This document shows, in pieces, positions 1 through 11,163 of a stretch of 22,982 nt of DNA. The stretch is from Dinochytrium kinnereticum (lineage: Eukaryota > Chytridiomycota > Chytridiomycetes > Chytridiales > Chytridiaceae). The translations under genes and the position numbers were made by a program. The notes under the pieces are model-generated. The model worked only from the letters and a program-made list of their open reading frames with translations, was not told where the DNA came from and ran no database searches. The stretch spans positions 9,198-32,179 of the forward strand of contig JADGJT010000276.1 in the NCBI GenBank assembly GCA_027604005.1. Reading direction: 5' to 3'. Position 1 is the stretch's first letter; the number at the start of each line of letters is the position of its first letter.

Positions 1-69
1 GCCTTGGCCATGGGAATCTCGGTGTGAGGATCAATGGGGACGAGGATGAGACGGTCTAAACCGGTAACG
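1..69. other. Edge fragment, coding strand undecided
   Basis: The first 69 bases are of ordinary composition and then run into T-rich sequence. The minus strand is open throughout and reads like protein (LDRLILVPIDPHTEIPMAK). Its would-be upstream acceptor, however, lies in an A-rich rather than T-rich stretch, unlike other introns here. The plus strand is open in one frame to position 56, ending in GDEDETV before a stop. It may instead be the tail of an exon spliced to the acceptor at 314. I cannot choose between these readings, and no family is recognised. Confidence 0.25.
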
Positions 70-74
70 GCTGT

Positions 75-168
75 TTGTTTTTTTTTTTTTTTTGTTGTTG
101 TTTGTGGTTTTTTTTTTTTTTGTTTTTTTCTTTTTTTTTTTCCCTTTTTTTTTTTTTGTGGAGGGGGT
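75..168. repeat. Long T-rich low-complexity tract
   Basis: Nearly uninterrupted T runs broken by single G or C. It could be the pyrimidine tract of a long plus-strand intron ending at the AG at 313-314, or promoter-proximal T-rich DNA for a gene starting at 298. The short ORF reading through it is only poly-Phe/Leu. Confidence 0.7.
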
Positions 169-297
169 GGATGGCTGGCGCCTTGAGTTGGTGTCGTCTC
201 ATCACCCCCTTTTTTTTTGAATTGTTGTTTTGGGGGGGTTGGTTTGAGGGGAGGGGTGTGCTCAGCGTGTATTGATAACAGTTTGTTGTGACGTTAA

Positions 298-1291
298 ATG
301 TTATTTAAAAACAGGTTCAACTCTAACGGCCGGTATTATATTCGTCAAGTTGTGAAAGGTACGTTCCCTTCCACCCCCAAAAATACACCCCCCCGCTTCC
401 CCGCCGCTTCACCTACCAAACCTAAACAACACTAACCTCTCTTCCCCACCCCTTCCCCCACTCGGAAGGCGTCGACATGGACTTTGCAAAGGTCCGTTCT
501 CTTTTCCTTCTCCTCTGAAACTTCTCCTTGCCCTTTCCTCCTCACCTTTTTGATTTGACGGGGTTTTTGCTCAGTCTGACGGTTTTTTTTTTTGGCTCAT
601 GTTGTTTTCGGGGTTTTTGTTAGTTTCGCGTGTTTCAGGACCTTGTTGATGAGGTTGAGGCTTGTGTTGGGTTCTTGAGGGATGGAAGTAAATTGAGGAC
701 GATCATGAACGCCACGGATCCTTCGACGTGTCCTGATAAATTTGTGAGTGGTGGTTGCGTTCCTTAATTCACTATTTATTTGTTATGGGGGTTGAGCAGG
801 GTGGGCTTTATCTGTTTTTTTTTGTTTTTTTTATGTTTGCTTTCTTTTTACGGTTTTGGAACCAATTGGTTTAACGATTAAACATGCTGGTTGACCAACG
901 CTTTCTTCCACATTCCAACTTGAATCCATCCACAAAACTCTTCTTTTGTTTTTTATTCACACACATCAAACCCCCCCCCCCCCACACACACACACACAAC
1001 CTTCAAGGACGAATACGCAGGCGTCTGTCACCGCTGGATATTCTGGACAGGTTTGAGAAGAACATTCCTCCTCTTTTCTTTCTTCCTTCTCCAACCCACT
1101 CCTCTAACCCCTTTCCCCCCCTAAAGCCACATGCACAGGAGGCGATTGCGGTGTCGGCGGAACAGGAACCGGTGGAACTGGAAGCGGGAGTGGTGGGGGG
1201 GGGGGGGGGGGGGGGGCGCGGAACGGGACCGAAGGGGGCGGCGGGGCGGAGGGGGGGTGGGGGGTGGTGGAGTGTGTTGGTTGGGGTTGGG
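298..1291 (+). CDS. Multi-exon gene of unknown family, glycine-rich C-terminus, ends uncertain
   Basis: Five exons join in frame: 298-358, 469-491, 639-743, 1008-1050 and 1139-about 1291. The 5' end can be the ATG at 298, which reads straight into the exon, or an acceptor at 314 used by an upstream exon. The conceptual product runs FNSNGRYYIRQVVKG, VDMDFAK, then a 35-residue exon with DLVDEVEACVGFLRDGSK and TDPSTCPDKF, then DEYAGVCHRWIFWTG. It ends in a Gly/Thr/Ser-rich tail interrupted by a 22-base G run. Four cysteines in EAC, TCP, VCH and GDCG contexts suggest a disulfide-bonded extracellular protein, but no signal peptide is visible, so the true start may lie upstream. The frame after the G run depends on its exact length, and a GTGAGT donor at 1292 may lead to a further exon. 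Exon 2 is only 23 nt. I do not recognise the family. Confidence 0.6.
970..1000. repeat. Poly-C followed by (AC)n
   Basis: About 13 C residues run into an AC dinucleotide repeat just before the acceptor at 1006-1007. It forms the pyrimidine-rich 3' end of the intron in the first plus-strand gene. Confidence 0.85.
1195..1216. repeat. 22-base G homopolymer in a coding exon
   Basis: An uninterrupted G run encodes polyglycine. It is a likely site of length polymorphism or sequencing error, and the frame of everything after it in this gene is therefore uncertain. Confidence 0.9.
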
Positions 1292-3548
1292 GTGAGTGTC
1301 GCATGGGATTTGGTGAAGGAGGTGGGAGGGTAATTATTTTTTTTTTTTGGGGGGAGGCTCAGAAATTGAGGTTTTTTTTCTTCTTTCTGTGGTGGCGGTT
1401 GATGGGAGAGACTTCCTTTTTTTTCTTTCTTTTTGTTGTTGTTGCTCCACGTTGCTGTGTGGGGGTTTAGGAAATGTCTCGGTGCATTGTCGTTGTTTGT
1501 TGTTTGGAGGTTGTTTGTTTTTTCCCAAGAGTCGCGTTTGTTGTTTGGAGTTTGTTTTTTTTCCCCTAGAGTCGCGTTTGGAAATAAAACTGAGATGTTG
1601 GGCTGTTCATTCAGGTGTAGGGCAATATTTCAGCAAACGAATTAGGTTGGATGAAAAAAAAAGGGGGGGGGGGGAAGAAGAAACAGAAGATAAAAACAGC
1701 GACCGGATCAGGTTGAAGAAAAGAGCGTGATGTTGTCAGAAATTCGACTGGATGGACATCACGGCGGTGGTGAACTTCTGGGAAATGCATGGCCTTTTGA
1801 AAGTCGATGCAGAAGATGGGGGCTGAAGGGAACAAAAACAACCTACTCTCAGTGATTTGAACCGCCATTGCGTCGACCGAAGGACTGAGGATGCAGGGTG
1901 TTTTATCCACCTGTTCTTCATTCATGTAATTAAAGAACGGACATGGTAAACCATGAATGAGTCCTCAGGAGGAGAAACAGGCGTGGGGAAATAATGGCAG
2001 GTGCATGGAAGAACTAATCCAACAAGAGTTGCCACGATTAAAAGCCGTTGAATAAAATAAGAATAGCGGCTCATCTAAACGGTTTGGAAGGAGATGGGGA
2101 AACAGGAATTTCAGTTTACCGATGAGATGTGGTGTAAATTTGATCGGGATAAGTGAGATTTTGAGTTGCGTTTTCCGGATGTCTGAAGACGGCGTTCGTT
2201 TTATGAGCCTTTGATATTTTGAAAGCGGTTAAGGCTCAGTTAGATGATACGTATGAGAGTTTGAATATAAGACGGTAGAGGCGTTCTAAAAAATAAATAA
2301 ATGAAAAAAGCCGTTCATGACGAGATGCTCTTTAAATGATAGGAAGTGAGAAAAAGCCGGAAACCACAAGAAAGGAAAGAATAAAACGAAAACGTACAAA
2401 GCAGTGTTGGAAAGAAGAGATGCTTCCTCCGTCCAGATGTCGTCAACCAGCGAGCTCTTCCTCGAGTGATGGTCCTCATGCGAAACGAAACATGGCTTGA
2501 AAGAAGGCTTGCAGATCGTCAAGCACCCCAGCATGCAGATGATGGATCGTCTCTTCCATCAAACAGGCGGTAGTTCGTCAAGTGAGGTGAAAACCGCCCG
2601 ATCCCTGAAATGAACACAGTTGTCACCCAGTGAAAGAGCGGAGAGAAGCATCTCTTTTGCCCATCGCTTGAAAAAAGAATTTTCAAATACCCACCTTCTC
2701 AACAAAATAATTAGAATTTGTTATTATTCTTGGTTTCTTTGTCTTCTTTCTTCTGTCGTTGCTGACGGTGTGGTGGATGCGAGACGGCTGAACATAAACC
2801 GACCGACCGACCGACTGCCTTGAGCCGTTTCAACTGGCCCGTTCGCCACATCTGCACTGCATCCAAACGGAACGCTTGACTATCACTCGGCCAAACTCGC
2901 ATTAGCCAAATCGCACTTTTGTTCCGTTTTGTGTCTGGGCTTCAGGAAGCGGTTTCATCGTGAACAACGGTCTTCCCCCCCTTCCCCCCCCAAGCCATTC
3001 CTGATAGAAATTCCAGGGCACTGATCGGGGATCGTTGCTCGCCGATTTTCCTTGTCTTCCAGTTTTATCGTCGCATACATGCCCAACAACAACCTTTGGC
3101 AGGAGAGATCGACGAAGAGCTGCTCGGAAGCGCCGTTGAATGTGGGGGACATGGCAATGAAGCATGAAGAGTTTGGGGGGATGAATGCTGGGGAGGTCAG
3201 GAGGGATGGAAGTGAGGGATCTAGGGTATGTTGGCCCTTATTTTTTTTTTATTTTTTTTAGGTTTTCCTTTGGGTTTCTGATGAAACCGATCTTTTGCGC
3301 AATTGGCTTTTCCTTTCCATCCCAACATTGCTTCATTTGTTACATTTGCTTCCAGTTCTCGTTTTCTTCTATTGCGTCGGTTGTGAAGTGTCGAAACTTT
3401 TCGATTGGACGCATGAGCGTTTGAATCTTCCCTTGCATTTCTTTTATTTCTGGCGTTGACTCCGCACTGGTCTTGTTCTATTCACTCACCTCCTATTTCT
3501 CCATCACCTCGCGACGGAAAGGCGGCTACACCTGCACCCTCCTCGCCC
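1292..3548. other. Region without a supportable gene
   Basis: Short ORFs occur on both strands but none is joined into a convincing chain. Two minus-strand pieces look more protein-like than the rest. One lies within 2955-3152 and includes SEQLFVDLSCQRLLLGMYA. The other lies around 2480-2600 and includes MEETIHHLHAGVLDDLQAFF. A plus-strand ATG at 3079 opens about 49 codons that end at a plausible GTATGT donor at 3226. None has a partner exon I can defend. T-rich, G-rich and C-rich patches make up much of the rest. Confidence 0.5.
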
Positions 3549-5691
3549 ATGAACCTTCACCACCAGCAGCAGGCCTCCATGCAGGGGCAGGAGCCCACCC
3601 CGCCGCAGTCTCCGCGCGTGGCAGCGGAAGCCATTGCAGACGCACCCCTCGAGCGCGCGCTGCAGCTGCTCAGCGCAGGGCGGCCGTCAGCAGCTGCCCC
3701 GCAGGTGAGTTGGGCTGACGGTGTCTGCGAACACTTCTTTTCCCTTCGATCATCTGGCGCAACACTTTGCTGTGTTTTGAGTTGGTTGCACTCATTGTGA
3801 CGCTACTCTGTGCAACACACATGGCCACATCAGATTCCGCATCCGATTCCCCCATTTACCCGCTGCTTCTGCACGCTGTACCGCCGGTTCTGCACCTTCC
3901 GGCTGTGTGTGTGCTTGTTCCAGCTGGTTGCGTGTTTGTTCCAGTGTATTCCTGCTGACCTTTTCCTGCCTGTCCTTTGACTCATTCCAGCTCCAAACCA
4001 CCGCCGACAACAGCAACGACATCAACAACAACAACGACAGCAGCAGCAACCACCACCGCTGCGTCTCTCCTCCCGCTCCCTTCCTCACCGCCCCTTCCTG
4101 GTCTCATCCACGCCCCCTGTTCTCACGGCTGCTCACGCCATCTTCACGACGCTCATTCACTTCATCCACCCCTTCCTACTCCCACCCCCACCACACACAC
4201 CCGTGCTCATATAAAGCTATATCCGTCGCCTCCCAAAACCTCACAGCCATCAGAACCGACTCTCCCCATATCTCTGTTGAATTCTTGCCAGAGTGTGACC
4301 GTCTGAAGGGCTCGATTTTGCCCGTCCACTCATACTCGCCACGAACCGCCCTTCCCTATTCGGTCTCTACCACTCCCATTTCTTCTCGTACGCTCTCCGG
4401 AGAACCTTATCTCTCGTATTCAGAGTCTCCATCCTGCATTCCGGTGACGATGTTTGGGGGTTCGACAGTTTGTGCTTACCCTAGGATAAGGCGTGCAAGA
4501 TGTTTTGGAGGTGGTCTTGCTGGAGGCAGCGGGAGGGGAAAGGGTGGGGATGAGAGGAGTTTATTGCATCGCGTGAGTCGGGCGCATGGACAGAGGTGGG
4601 CGGTTTTGGGATTGACTTCACGAATGGCTTTAATGGATGTTGCTGGGAGTGGGAGGCGCAGGGTTAGTGAGCGGAGGGATGGGATGGAGGGGGTTGTGGG
4701 GCAGAGTGATCCAGAAGGTGGAAGAGGGGCAGTTGGATCAGTTGAGGAGACAATAGCGTCGGGGGGAGGACAGGCTTCTCTGCCCTCTGTGGCGCCGACG
4801 TCCATCGTTACCTCTGCCACGCGTGATTCGCCAGCGAGTGCCACCACCCCCCTTCAATCTTCCTCCTCCGCTCAGCCATCTCACCCCCATCAGTCGTCTT
4901 TGACATCATCGACGCTTCCCCGTCAACCCTCTCCAGCCTCTTCTGGTCCCACAACCGTCACTTTCTTGGCCTCGGCTCTTGTCGAAGGCGTCGGGCGAAT
5001 GGTCAACCCCCTCGCGCGTGAAGCTGGTGTAACCCTTCGATTCGACCGACCCCTTCGAGAGCATCGACTCGTATCTGAATCCGGCACCGTTGCGGCCTTC
5101 CGCCTGGCACTTTGCAACGCGCTTATGGTTGCCATTGGGTGGGTTGGGAGAGGGAGCAATTCTGCGATTTCGTTGCCTGTTTCGGGGAGGGTTGCTGGGG
5201 AGAGACGAGAGGAGGGAAGGGCTTGCACACCGCCTCCGCCGCCGGTGAGTGAAGGCCGTGCGGGGAGACAGAGAGTCGCATCTGCCTGCATTGAAGTTGT
5301 GACGAGGACGCGACGCGTCACGCCCATCACGTTATCGTTTAACGTTGTTGAGAGGATCGAGGGTGGGTTAGCGCTTGAGGCTGTCTTGAGCGCGAGCGTT
5401 GGGGGGGGGGACTTGCAGAATGAGTTTGGGAGGGAGGCCCCGGTTTGGAGTTGGGGGTGCAATGATTCTGCGCCGAGTGTTGTTGCGGATGGGGTTGAGT
5501 CTGGGAGGGGGGCTGGGCTGGCGGGGGAGGAGGTGAGGGAGGTGGAGAGTTTTGTAGAGGAGATTGTTGGGAGGCTTGCTTGGCATAGGGGGGTGGTTGA
5601 GGGGGCGGGAGGGAGTGTTGTGGTTGCTGTTGATCGGGGGAGTGCAACTGTGAGGGTTGGGGTTGCCGTGCCGGTTAGGAGGGAGGGATGA
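3549..5691 (+). CDS. Two-exon gene; C-terminus resembles a degenerate histidine-kinase-like ATPase domain
   Basis: Exons 3549-3704 and 3991-5691 join in phase 0 (GTGAGT donor, CAG acceptor) to give 618 residues. The frame is open upstream to 3417 with SP-rich codons, so the start could be earlier. The first 380 residues are low-complexity (Gln/Pro/Ser, an Asn-rich stretch after the junction, then Gly/Arg). From about residue 382 a pattern recalls the HATPase_c fold: LVEGVGRMVNPLAREAGVTL, then FRLALCNALMVAIGW at about 420-433 in the position of the N box. It ends in EIVGRLAWHRGVVEGAGGSV followed by a VRVGVAVPV strand, like the last helix and strands of the fold. The canonical DxGxG and GLGL glycine boxes are not evident, so ATP binding is doubtful. 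No HisKA phosphoacceptor motif is seen. The gene body alternates C-rich and G-rich blocks. The family call is weak; the coding call is firmer. Confidence 0.6.
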
Positions 5692-6423
5692 GGAGTTGTT
5701 TATCCTTCGCTTTTTTTTTTAGTTATTATCATTTGTTTGTGGCGCGTGTTTATATTTTCTTGATTTGAACGTGGAAGGAATGTGGTGCTGTTGTTTGGTG
5801 GTTATTGTTGGAAGTTTATCTTTGGGGTCAGGTCTTCAAGAGACCACATTTCTATTTTATTGTTTTCTTTACCAGACTCCTTCCTATGGCGGTTCAAATG
5901 GACCACATTCATTTCTTTTTTTCTGCATTTCTTTGTCCCGTTTACTTCAGCTGCGTTCTTTTTTCCTTCTTCGTCACATGTCGTTCTCAAAACTTATTTG
6001 AAACATTCTTTATTGTTATTCTTTTGCACGCTCTTCTCACCCCTCCACAGCCCTGTTTCTCTTCGTTTTTTTGAATATCAGGAGGGTGGTTTGTTGTGCT
6101 AGTTGTTGTTACGCGATGGTGTGCTGTGTTCTGTTGTGCTGGCTTATCCTCTCCCTTCTTGATGGCATTGCGTACTATTCTTAGTTGCCCAATTCATTCA
6201 TGAAATAGCAGTGTTTTTAGTATTAAGCCGTCGCGTGTTAGAGTATCGATAGCAACGTGTTTCATCAACTCACTCTCGTTTCTGCCATCAACCCGTTACT
6301 CGCCACCTCTTTCAATGCCAAGCATGAGTTCCTGCTGTATCCAAAAATTTTGAGCGACCCCATTCGCGAAACCCCCAACCTTTCCCTGCACCAGAACTCA
6401 CCTTTGTCACCTCCCCTGCAGCC
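5692..6423. other. Intergenic region upstream of the EML gene
   Basis: T-rich sequence with overlapping spurious ORFs (Phe/Leu-rich). It must hold the 3' end of the preceding gene and the promoter and 5' UTR of the EML gene. The ATG at 6424 is preceded by CCCTGCAGCC, which could be a 5' UTR splice acceptor. I see no RNA gene or clear TATA element. Confidence 0.6.
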
Positions 6424-9400
6424 ATGAAGAAGAGCGCTAGCAACCAGAGCCTTGGAGAAGTTGAAGCTGGGATCAAGGATCTTGCTGTTGGTGAGTTGGA
6501 GTTTCTTTAATGTATCTTTTTCGGGTGGGGGAGATGCATGGGGTTTTAGGCTGATGGCTTGGAGTTGCTGTTGTGGTTGGTAGGGGGGCGTTTTTTCTTG
6601 GATGTGGGGGTTTGATGGATGTGATCAGTGGCGTAAAGATTGTTTTTTAAGTTGCAGAGGCCTGTGTTGAGGTGTTGGGGTGTATCCATGCGGTTAGGGG
6701 TTTGTTTCGTTTTGCGGGGTTGGGTGGAGTTAGATGTGGAAGTGGGGATCAATGATTGCTACATGCGCGATGTTCTTTGATTGATGGTTTATTTCATGGG
6801 ATCGCTGAATGGAAGGGCGGTATTTGATGGGTTGGGTTTATGGCTGGGTTCAGGCTTCACGGGGGATAGTGTTGGCCAACAGAGGTGCTGGTTAGCGCGA
6901 TTGTTTTTGGTGATGAGTGGAGGTTGTGATCCATTATGAGTCGTATCATGGCCTGGAGTTGCATTTTGTTTACCTGTCGCCTCTGCTGGTTGGATGGCAC
7001 CGGAGGAAGGGGTAGAGCCACGTTTGTTGACCGTGTTTTGGGTGTCTGGGGAATTCTTTATGATTTTGGGGACGGTCTTTGAGACTGTTGCTGTGTGGAT
7101 GACGGAGTTTACTCACATGCTTGCTACTTCTCTTATGCGCTCGCAGGCCAGAAGAAAAAGGCTCCCAAGTCCCCTTTCAGGACCGCTCAGAGGTTTTCGG
7201 TAAGTCTCTTTGTTGACAGCAGAGTTCCTCCCACCTACGCTTGTTACCAAGTTTTCTTTTGCGAAGTGGTTTACTAACCTTTTTTTTTCCCCTTAATTCA
7301 CTTTCTTTAGGCTAACCGCCCGTGGGCTGGAGCGATCGTTGCTCCAACCAATGCAGTTGCCCCCGCAAAGGATGCGCTTCCCAAGGAGAACCTCGTCCTG
7401 GAATACGTTCACGGTACCCACGCCTCTCAGTTTTTTAGAAAGTTGCGCCTCTTTATTTCATCTAACAACCTCTCCCCCCCTCCCCCCCAAAAAAAGGTTT
7501 CCGCATGCGCGACGTCAACAACACCGCCTTCTACGTTTCCCCCAATACGATCACCTTCCCGGCAGGCTCCCTCGGTATCATTATGAACACCAGCACCAAC
7601 ACCCAAACCTTTTTCCAGGGCCACCACAAAGAAGACGTGACCGCTATTGCAGTTCATCCTTCCCGAAAGTACGTGGCCACTGGAGACATTGTGTCTCATG
7701 AATCTGGGACGTTTATCTATGTCTGGGATGCTGCGAACGCTGGCGCTGCGCCTGTTGCTAAGATTGCTGTGGGCGGGAAGCCTATGAGGGGTGTGGCGGA
7801 CTTGGAGTTTTCGAATGATGGGAAGTATTTGGTGGCGGTTTTGATGGATAATGAGCATACTGTCCAGGTTTATGAGTGGCAGAAGGCTGGCGCTAAACCT
7901 TTGGCTGCTGATAAAGGTTCTACGGATGATGTATGTGGATTGATCTCTTTGTTTTAAGCCACTGCTCTGTTTTATGGCAGGAGCCTCCTCCCGTTTTCTT
8001 TTCTTCATTGAGACGAGAGGTTCTCTTGTGCTTTTAGACGTTTTCGTTGACTGACGCACTGGGTTTCAGATCTTTGGCATCACCTATAACCCCAAATCTC
8101 CCAATGAGTTTGTCACCTATGGTGTGAAGCACCTCAAATACTGGACTCTGGATGCCGCCAGCGGAAGACTTTCAAACGATCGAGGCATTTTCGGGGCTCA
8201 CAGGTCTCAATCTGTCCTTTCTTGTGCGTTCCTTCCTGACGGCACGTTTGTCACTGGAACTTTTGGAGGCGATCTGTTGTTCTGGAATAAGAATAACCTT
8301 GTTAAGGCTGTCGAGAAGGTTCATCAGGTGGGTAGAGTCATGGATGTTGAAGAGCTTGCGGGTTGGAGTTACTTAAACATGGTTTTTGTTATTGTTTTTT
8401 TGTTATTGTTTTTTTGTTATTGTTTTTTTTTTTCATTCTAGGGCCCAATTTTCTCGGTGCTCTTCAATGGGAGTGTTGGCCTGGTTACCGCTGGAAAAGA
8501 GGGTGTGAACGTGCATGAGTACCCTTCGCTTAAGGTTACGCAGACTGTGAAGTTCGGGGCTGGAGTTAGGTCTGCTGATCTTTCGGCGGAGGGGAGCTTG
8601 CTGGTTGGGTTGGAGAATTCGACTCTTTATGAGATTAAGAATGTTGCAAAGGGGGGGAAGCCTGTCCTTGTTTTGGAGGTGCGGTGGTTTTGCTTTTTAT
8701 GTGGTTTGCCTGCTTGGCTTACATGATTCTCTTTCATTGTGTGGGAATAGGGTCACTCTGCTCAAAAGTAGGTTTTTTGCGTTCTGTTTTGGATTGGGAT
8801 GTTTTTGCTTTGTTGGCGAGTTAGCGCGGTCTTAACCCCACCTTTTTTACATATATATATTTGTTTGCATTAGGATGGAAGAGCTCTGGGCTGCTGCCGT
8901 TGACCCCCAGAACGATACTGAGTTTGTCACCGCTGGTGATGACTCTGCTGTCTTCAAGCGAAGCACTAAGGAGAAGAAGACCGTCTGTAGTTTGTTTTTT
9001 TTTTCTTCGTTAACCTTGATTACTTGCAGATCGCCAAGACAAAGCTTGAAGGCAAGCTTCGCTCTATCGCTTACTCCCCTGACGGCAAAACTCTGGCTGT
9101 TGGAAACGATGCCGGCGATGTAGGACGCCTTCCTTTTTTTTTGATAAGCAACCCCTAACTAGCAACTTTTTTGTTTTTCTTTTCCTTGCTGCAGGTTTTC
9201 CTTTTGAAGTCTTCCGACCTCTCTCGTGTCGCTCACAAGAAGTACGAGGCCAGAGATGGGATCAACAGCAAGCTGCACGCTGTTGAGGTGCTAAAGTTCT
9301 CACCGAATGGAAAGCACCTGGCCGTTGGGACTCATGATGACGTGATTTATGTTTGGGAGACTTCCGCGACTGATTTGAAGCTCGTTGGGGTTTGCAAGGT

Positions 9401-10231
9401 ACGGTGTAATGCTTGAAGGGGCTGTTGTTGTTGTTTGTTTGTTTTTTTTTCGGTTTGTTTTTCTTACGTGGTCTGTTTTTCATTTATGCTAGGGACACTC
9501 GAGCTTTGTGACTCACTTGGACTGGTCCGCAGACTCGGCTTATATCCAATCGACTAGTGGAGATTACGAGCTCCTTTTCTGTAAGTAGCTCCCGCCCCTC
9601 TATATCTCCGAAGTTGAATCGACCCCCCTGACCCATTCATCGTTTTTGCAACACTCAGGGTCCCTCCCCGCTTGTACCCAAGTGACATCCGCCACCTCCG
9701 TTAAGGATGTAGCTTGGAACACCTTTACTTGCACCTTTGGATGGCCGGTTCAGGGCATCTGGGAGAAGGGTATGGATGGCACGGATATCAACTGCGTGGA
9801 AAGGAACCCCGAGAAGACGTGTGTTGCTTCTGGGGATGACTTTTTTAATGTTAGGTTGCAGGTGTACCCAGCTGCTAAGGTGGTGGTATGGGTGGTGGTG
9901 GGTGGGGTGGGGGGGATGTCTTTTTTGTTGTTGTTGTTGTTGTTGTTGTTGGGTTTGTTTGTAACTTGTTTATGATTTCTTTTCTTCTTTTTTTTCTGTT
10001 TTAGATGGGTGCTAAGAAGTTTGTTGGACATGGGTCGCATGTTACTCAGACGGTGTTTTCGGCTAAAGGCACTCATTTGATCTCTTTGGGTGGGATGGAT
10101 GGATGTGCTTTCCAGGTAAGGACTTTTATGGTGGAAGGGAGTTCCTTTCTTTTTCTCTGTCGTGTTTGTAGGGTGCTGAGATAACTGAATTTTTTGTTTT
10201 TTTTGTTTAGTGGCGCGTCGAGAAATCTTGA
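6424..10231 (+). CDS. EML: EML/EMAP-family WD-repeat microtubule-associated protein, 14 exons
   Basis: Exons: 6424-6490, 7147-7199, 7311-7413, 7497-7930, 8070-8327, 8442-8678, 8751-8767, 8874-8982, 9030-9119, 9195-9398, 9493-9580, 9659-9885, 10005-10115, 10211-10231. All junctions keep frame and sum to 2,019 nt, 672 residues plus TGA. The N-terminus is short and basic (KKKAPKSPFRTAQ), followed by a HELP-like segment from about residue 75 (GFRMRDVNNTAFYVSP) and then WD repeats to the end. Diagnostic stretches are GVKHLKYWTL, ELWAAAVDP with FVTAGDDSAVF, TCTFGWPVQGIW and GTDINCVERN, all at their EML positions. The length matches short EMLs that lack the long N-terminal coiled coil. The family forms a tandem beta-propeller on tubulin and acts on cytoplasmic or ciliary microtubules. 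Exon 7 is only 17 nt (GHSAQ plus a split Lys codon). The exon 8 donor (GTCTGT at 8983) is weak but required by phase. Intron 1 is unusually long at 656 nt. Confidence 0.95.
6491..7146 (+). other. Long first intron of the EML gene (656 nt)
   Basis: Flanked by GTGAGT and CGCAG and several times longer than typical introns here. An ATG-led ORF at 6994-7203 crosses the acceptor in a different frame from exon 2 and is not used. A box-C-like GTGATGA near 6910 has no matching box D nearby. Nothing else is supported; a transcription-enhancing first intron is possible but unproven. Confidence 0.7.
8388..8432 (+). repeat. 14-bp tandem repeat in EML intron 5
   Basis: GTTATTGTTTTTTT is repeated three times with starts at 8388, 8402 and 8416. 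It supplies the pyrimidine tract for the acceptor at 8440-8441. Confidence 0.9.
9925..9951 (+). repeat. (TTG)9 microsatellite in EML intron 12
   Basis: Nine TTG copies lie inside the intron at 9886-10004. A second, six-copy TTG run lies at 12253-12270 in an intron of the neighbouring minus-strand gene. Confidence 0.9.
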
Positions 10232-11163
10232 GTTGGGTTTCCATATTGTGCAATTTTGTTTTTATAAGGATTGACGTTCCTTCTGAATTTCTGGCGTTTT
10301 CTTTAATCCTGCGAATTTGAATGTTTGGGAGATGTGCTTTGAGTCCGTAGCTCTTTGTCGTTCCGATTTGGTTTCCTTTCATCCAGTGTTGCCCTCTTAT
10401 TCTTGTTTCTTAACTTTCGGTTGCGTTTTGGAATGCGCATGATTTATTTTGTTGTTTTTTTTCTCTCTCTTTACACTCGTGTATTGGCTTGTTATGTTGT
10501 CGTAGTAAACGTTAGTTGGTTGTTTCCAGACCACCCTTTTGTGATTTCCTGGTTTGATCACGTATTGGATTTGCTGGGTTTTTTTTTTTTTTTTGTGCTT
10601 TTGTGGATTGTTGATTGTGAATGCCAGCTTCAGCACGCACGGGTACATTAACTATGATGGCGTCAAAAAAATAGGCGGGCATGATGTTCAGAAGAAACTT
10701 TATTTTCTTTGGCGTCAGAATTACAAAACAGAAACTTACTCTCCACTCTTCCTGACCTCCTCAACGCTTCTGAGGGGACATAAAGGTGAAGCGAGATTTA
10801 ATAAAAACTGCACAATCATTTGCTGACACAAGCAAACTGGTCCAGAGAGACCAGCTTGGTTTTCGTTACTTGAGTTTGTTCAGCCCTTGCTGTTCACTCG
10901 TGGGCTGGGACCAGGGTGGGTTGAAGTTGAGGCTGGCTCTTAAAATGGATTTGGGTATGGGGTGTACGTTTGGTTCGGATAGGTCGATTTTTATTATGTT
11001 CGATGCCAATAAATAATTAGGTCCAACCAAATCCGAGTTGGTAGATTGCTTTTTTTTGTCCATGTTTAATTATGAGTAGAATATCGTTCTCAGCTTGTAA
11101 TGGAAGGTATTGGAAGTTGGAAGACCGATTTATTCTTTTCTTTAGGTACGTGATGTCACGGTT
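10232..11163. other. Convergent intergenic region with two 3' ends
   Basis: Lies between the stop codons of the EML gene (+) and the CH-domain gene (-). It contains AATAAA-type signals on the plus strand near 10799 and 11009, and on the minus strand near 10701 (TTTATT on the plus strand). ORFs here are T-rich and not protein-like. No RNA gene is seen. Confidence 0.55.

Noticed and set aside
1104..1304. Minus-strand proline-rich ORF
   Set aside because: Antisense of the glycine-rich tail and G homopolymer of the plus-strand gene.
1611..1925. Minus-strand ORF of 104 codons containing FCIDFQKAMHFPEVHHRRD
   Set aside because: Parts look protein-like, but it reads through a splice-like acceptor and ends in translated homopolymer; no neighbouring exon on this strand could be joined.
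3907..3990. Start of the 594-codon ORF at an ATG/alternative start at 3907
   Set aside because: The first 28 codons (Cys/Val/Phe-rich) translate the end of an intron whose acceptor is at 3989-3990; exon 3549-3704 joins in phase instead.
6900..6990. Intronic box C/D snoRNA in the long EML intron
   Set aside because: A GTGATGA box-C-like motif is present but no CTGA box D or terminal stem is found at suitable distance.
6994..7203. Alternative first exon with ATG at 6994 in EML intron 1
   Set aside because: It runs into exon 2 in the wrong frame and has no splice donor that would restore it.
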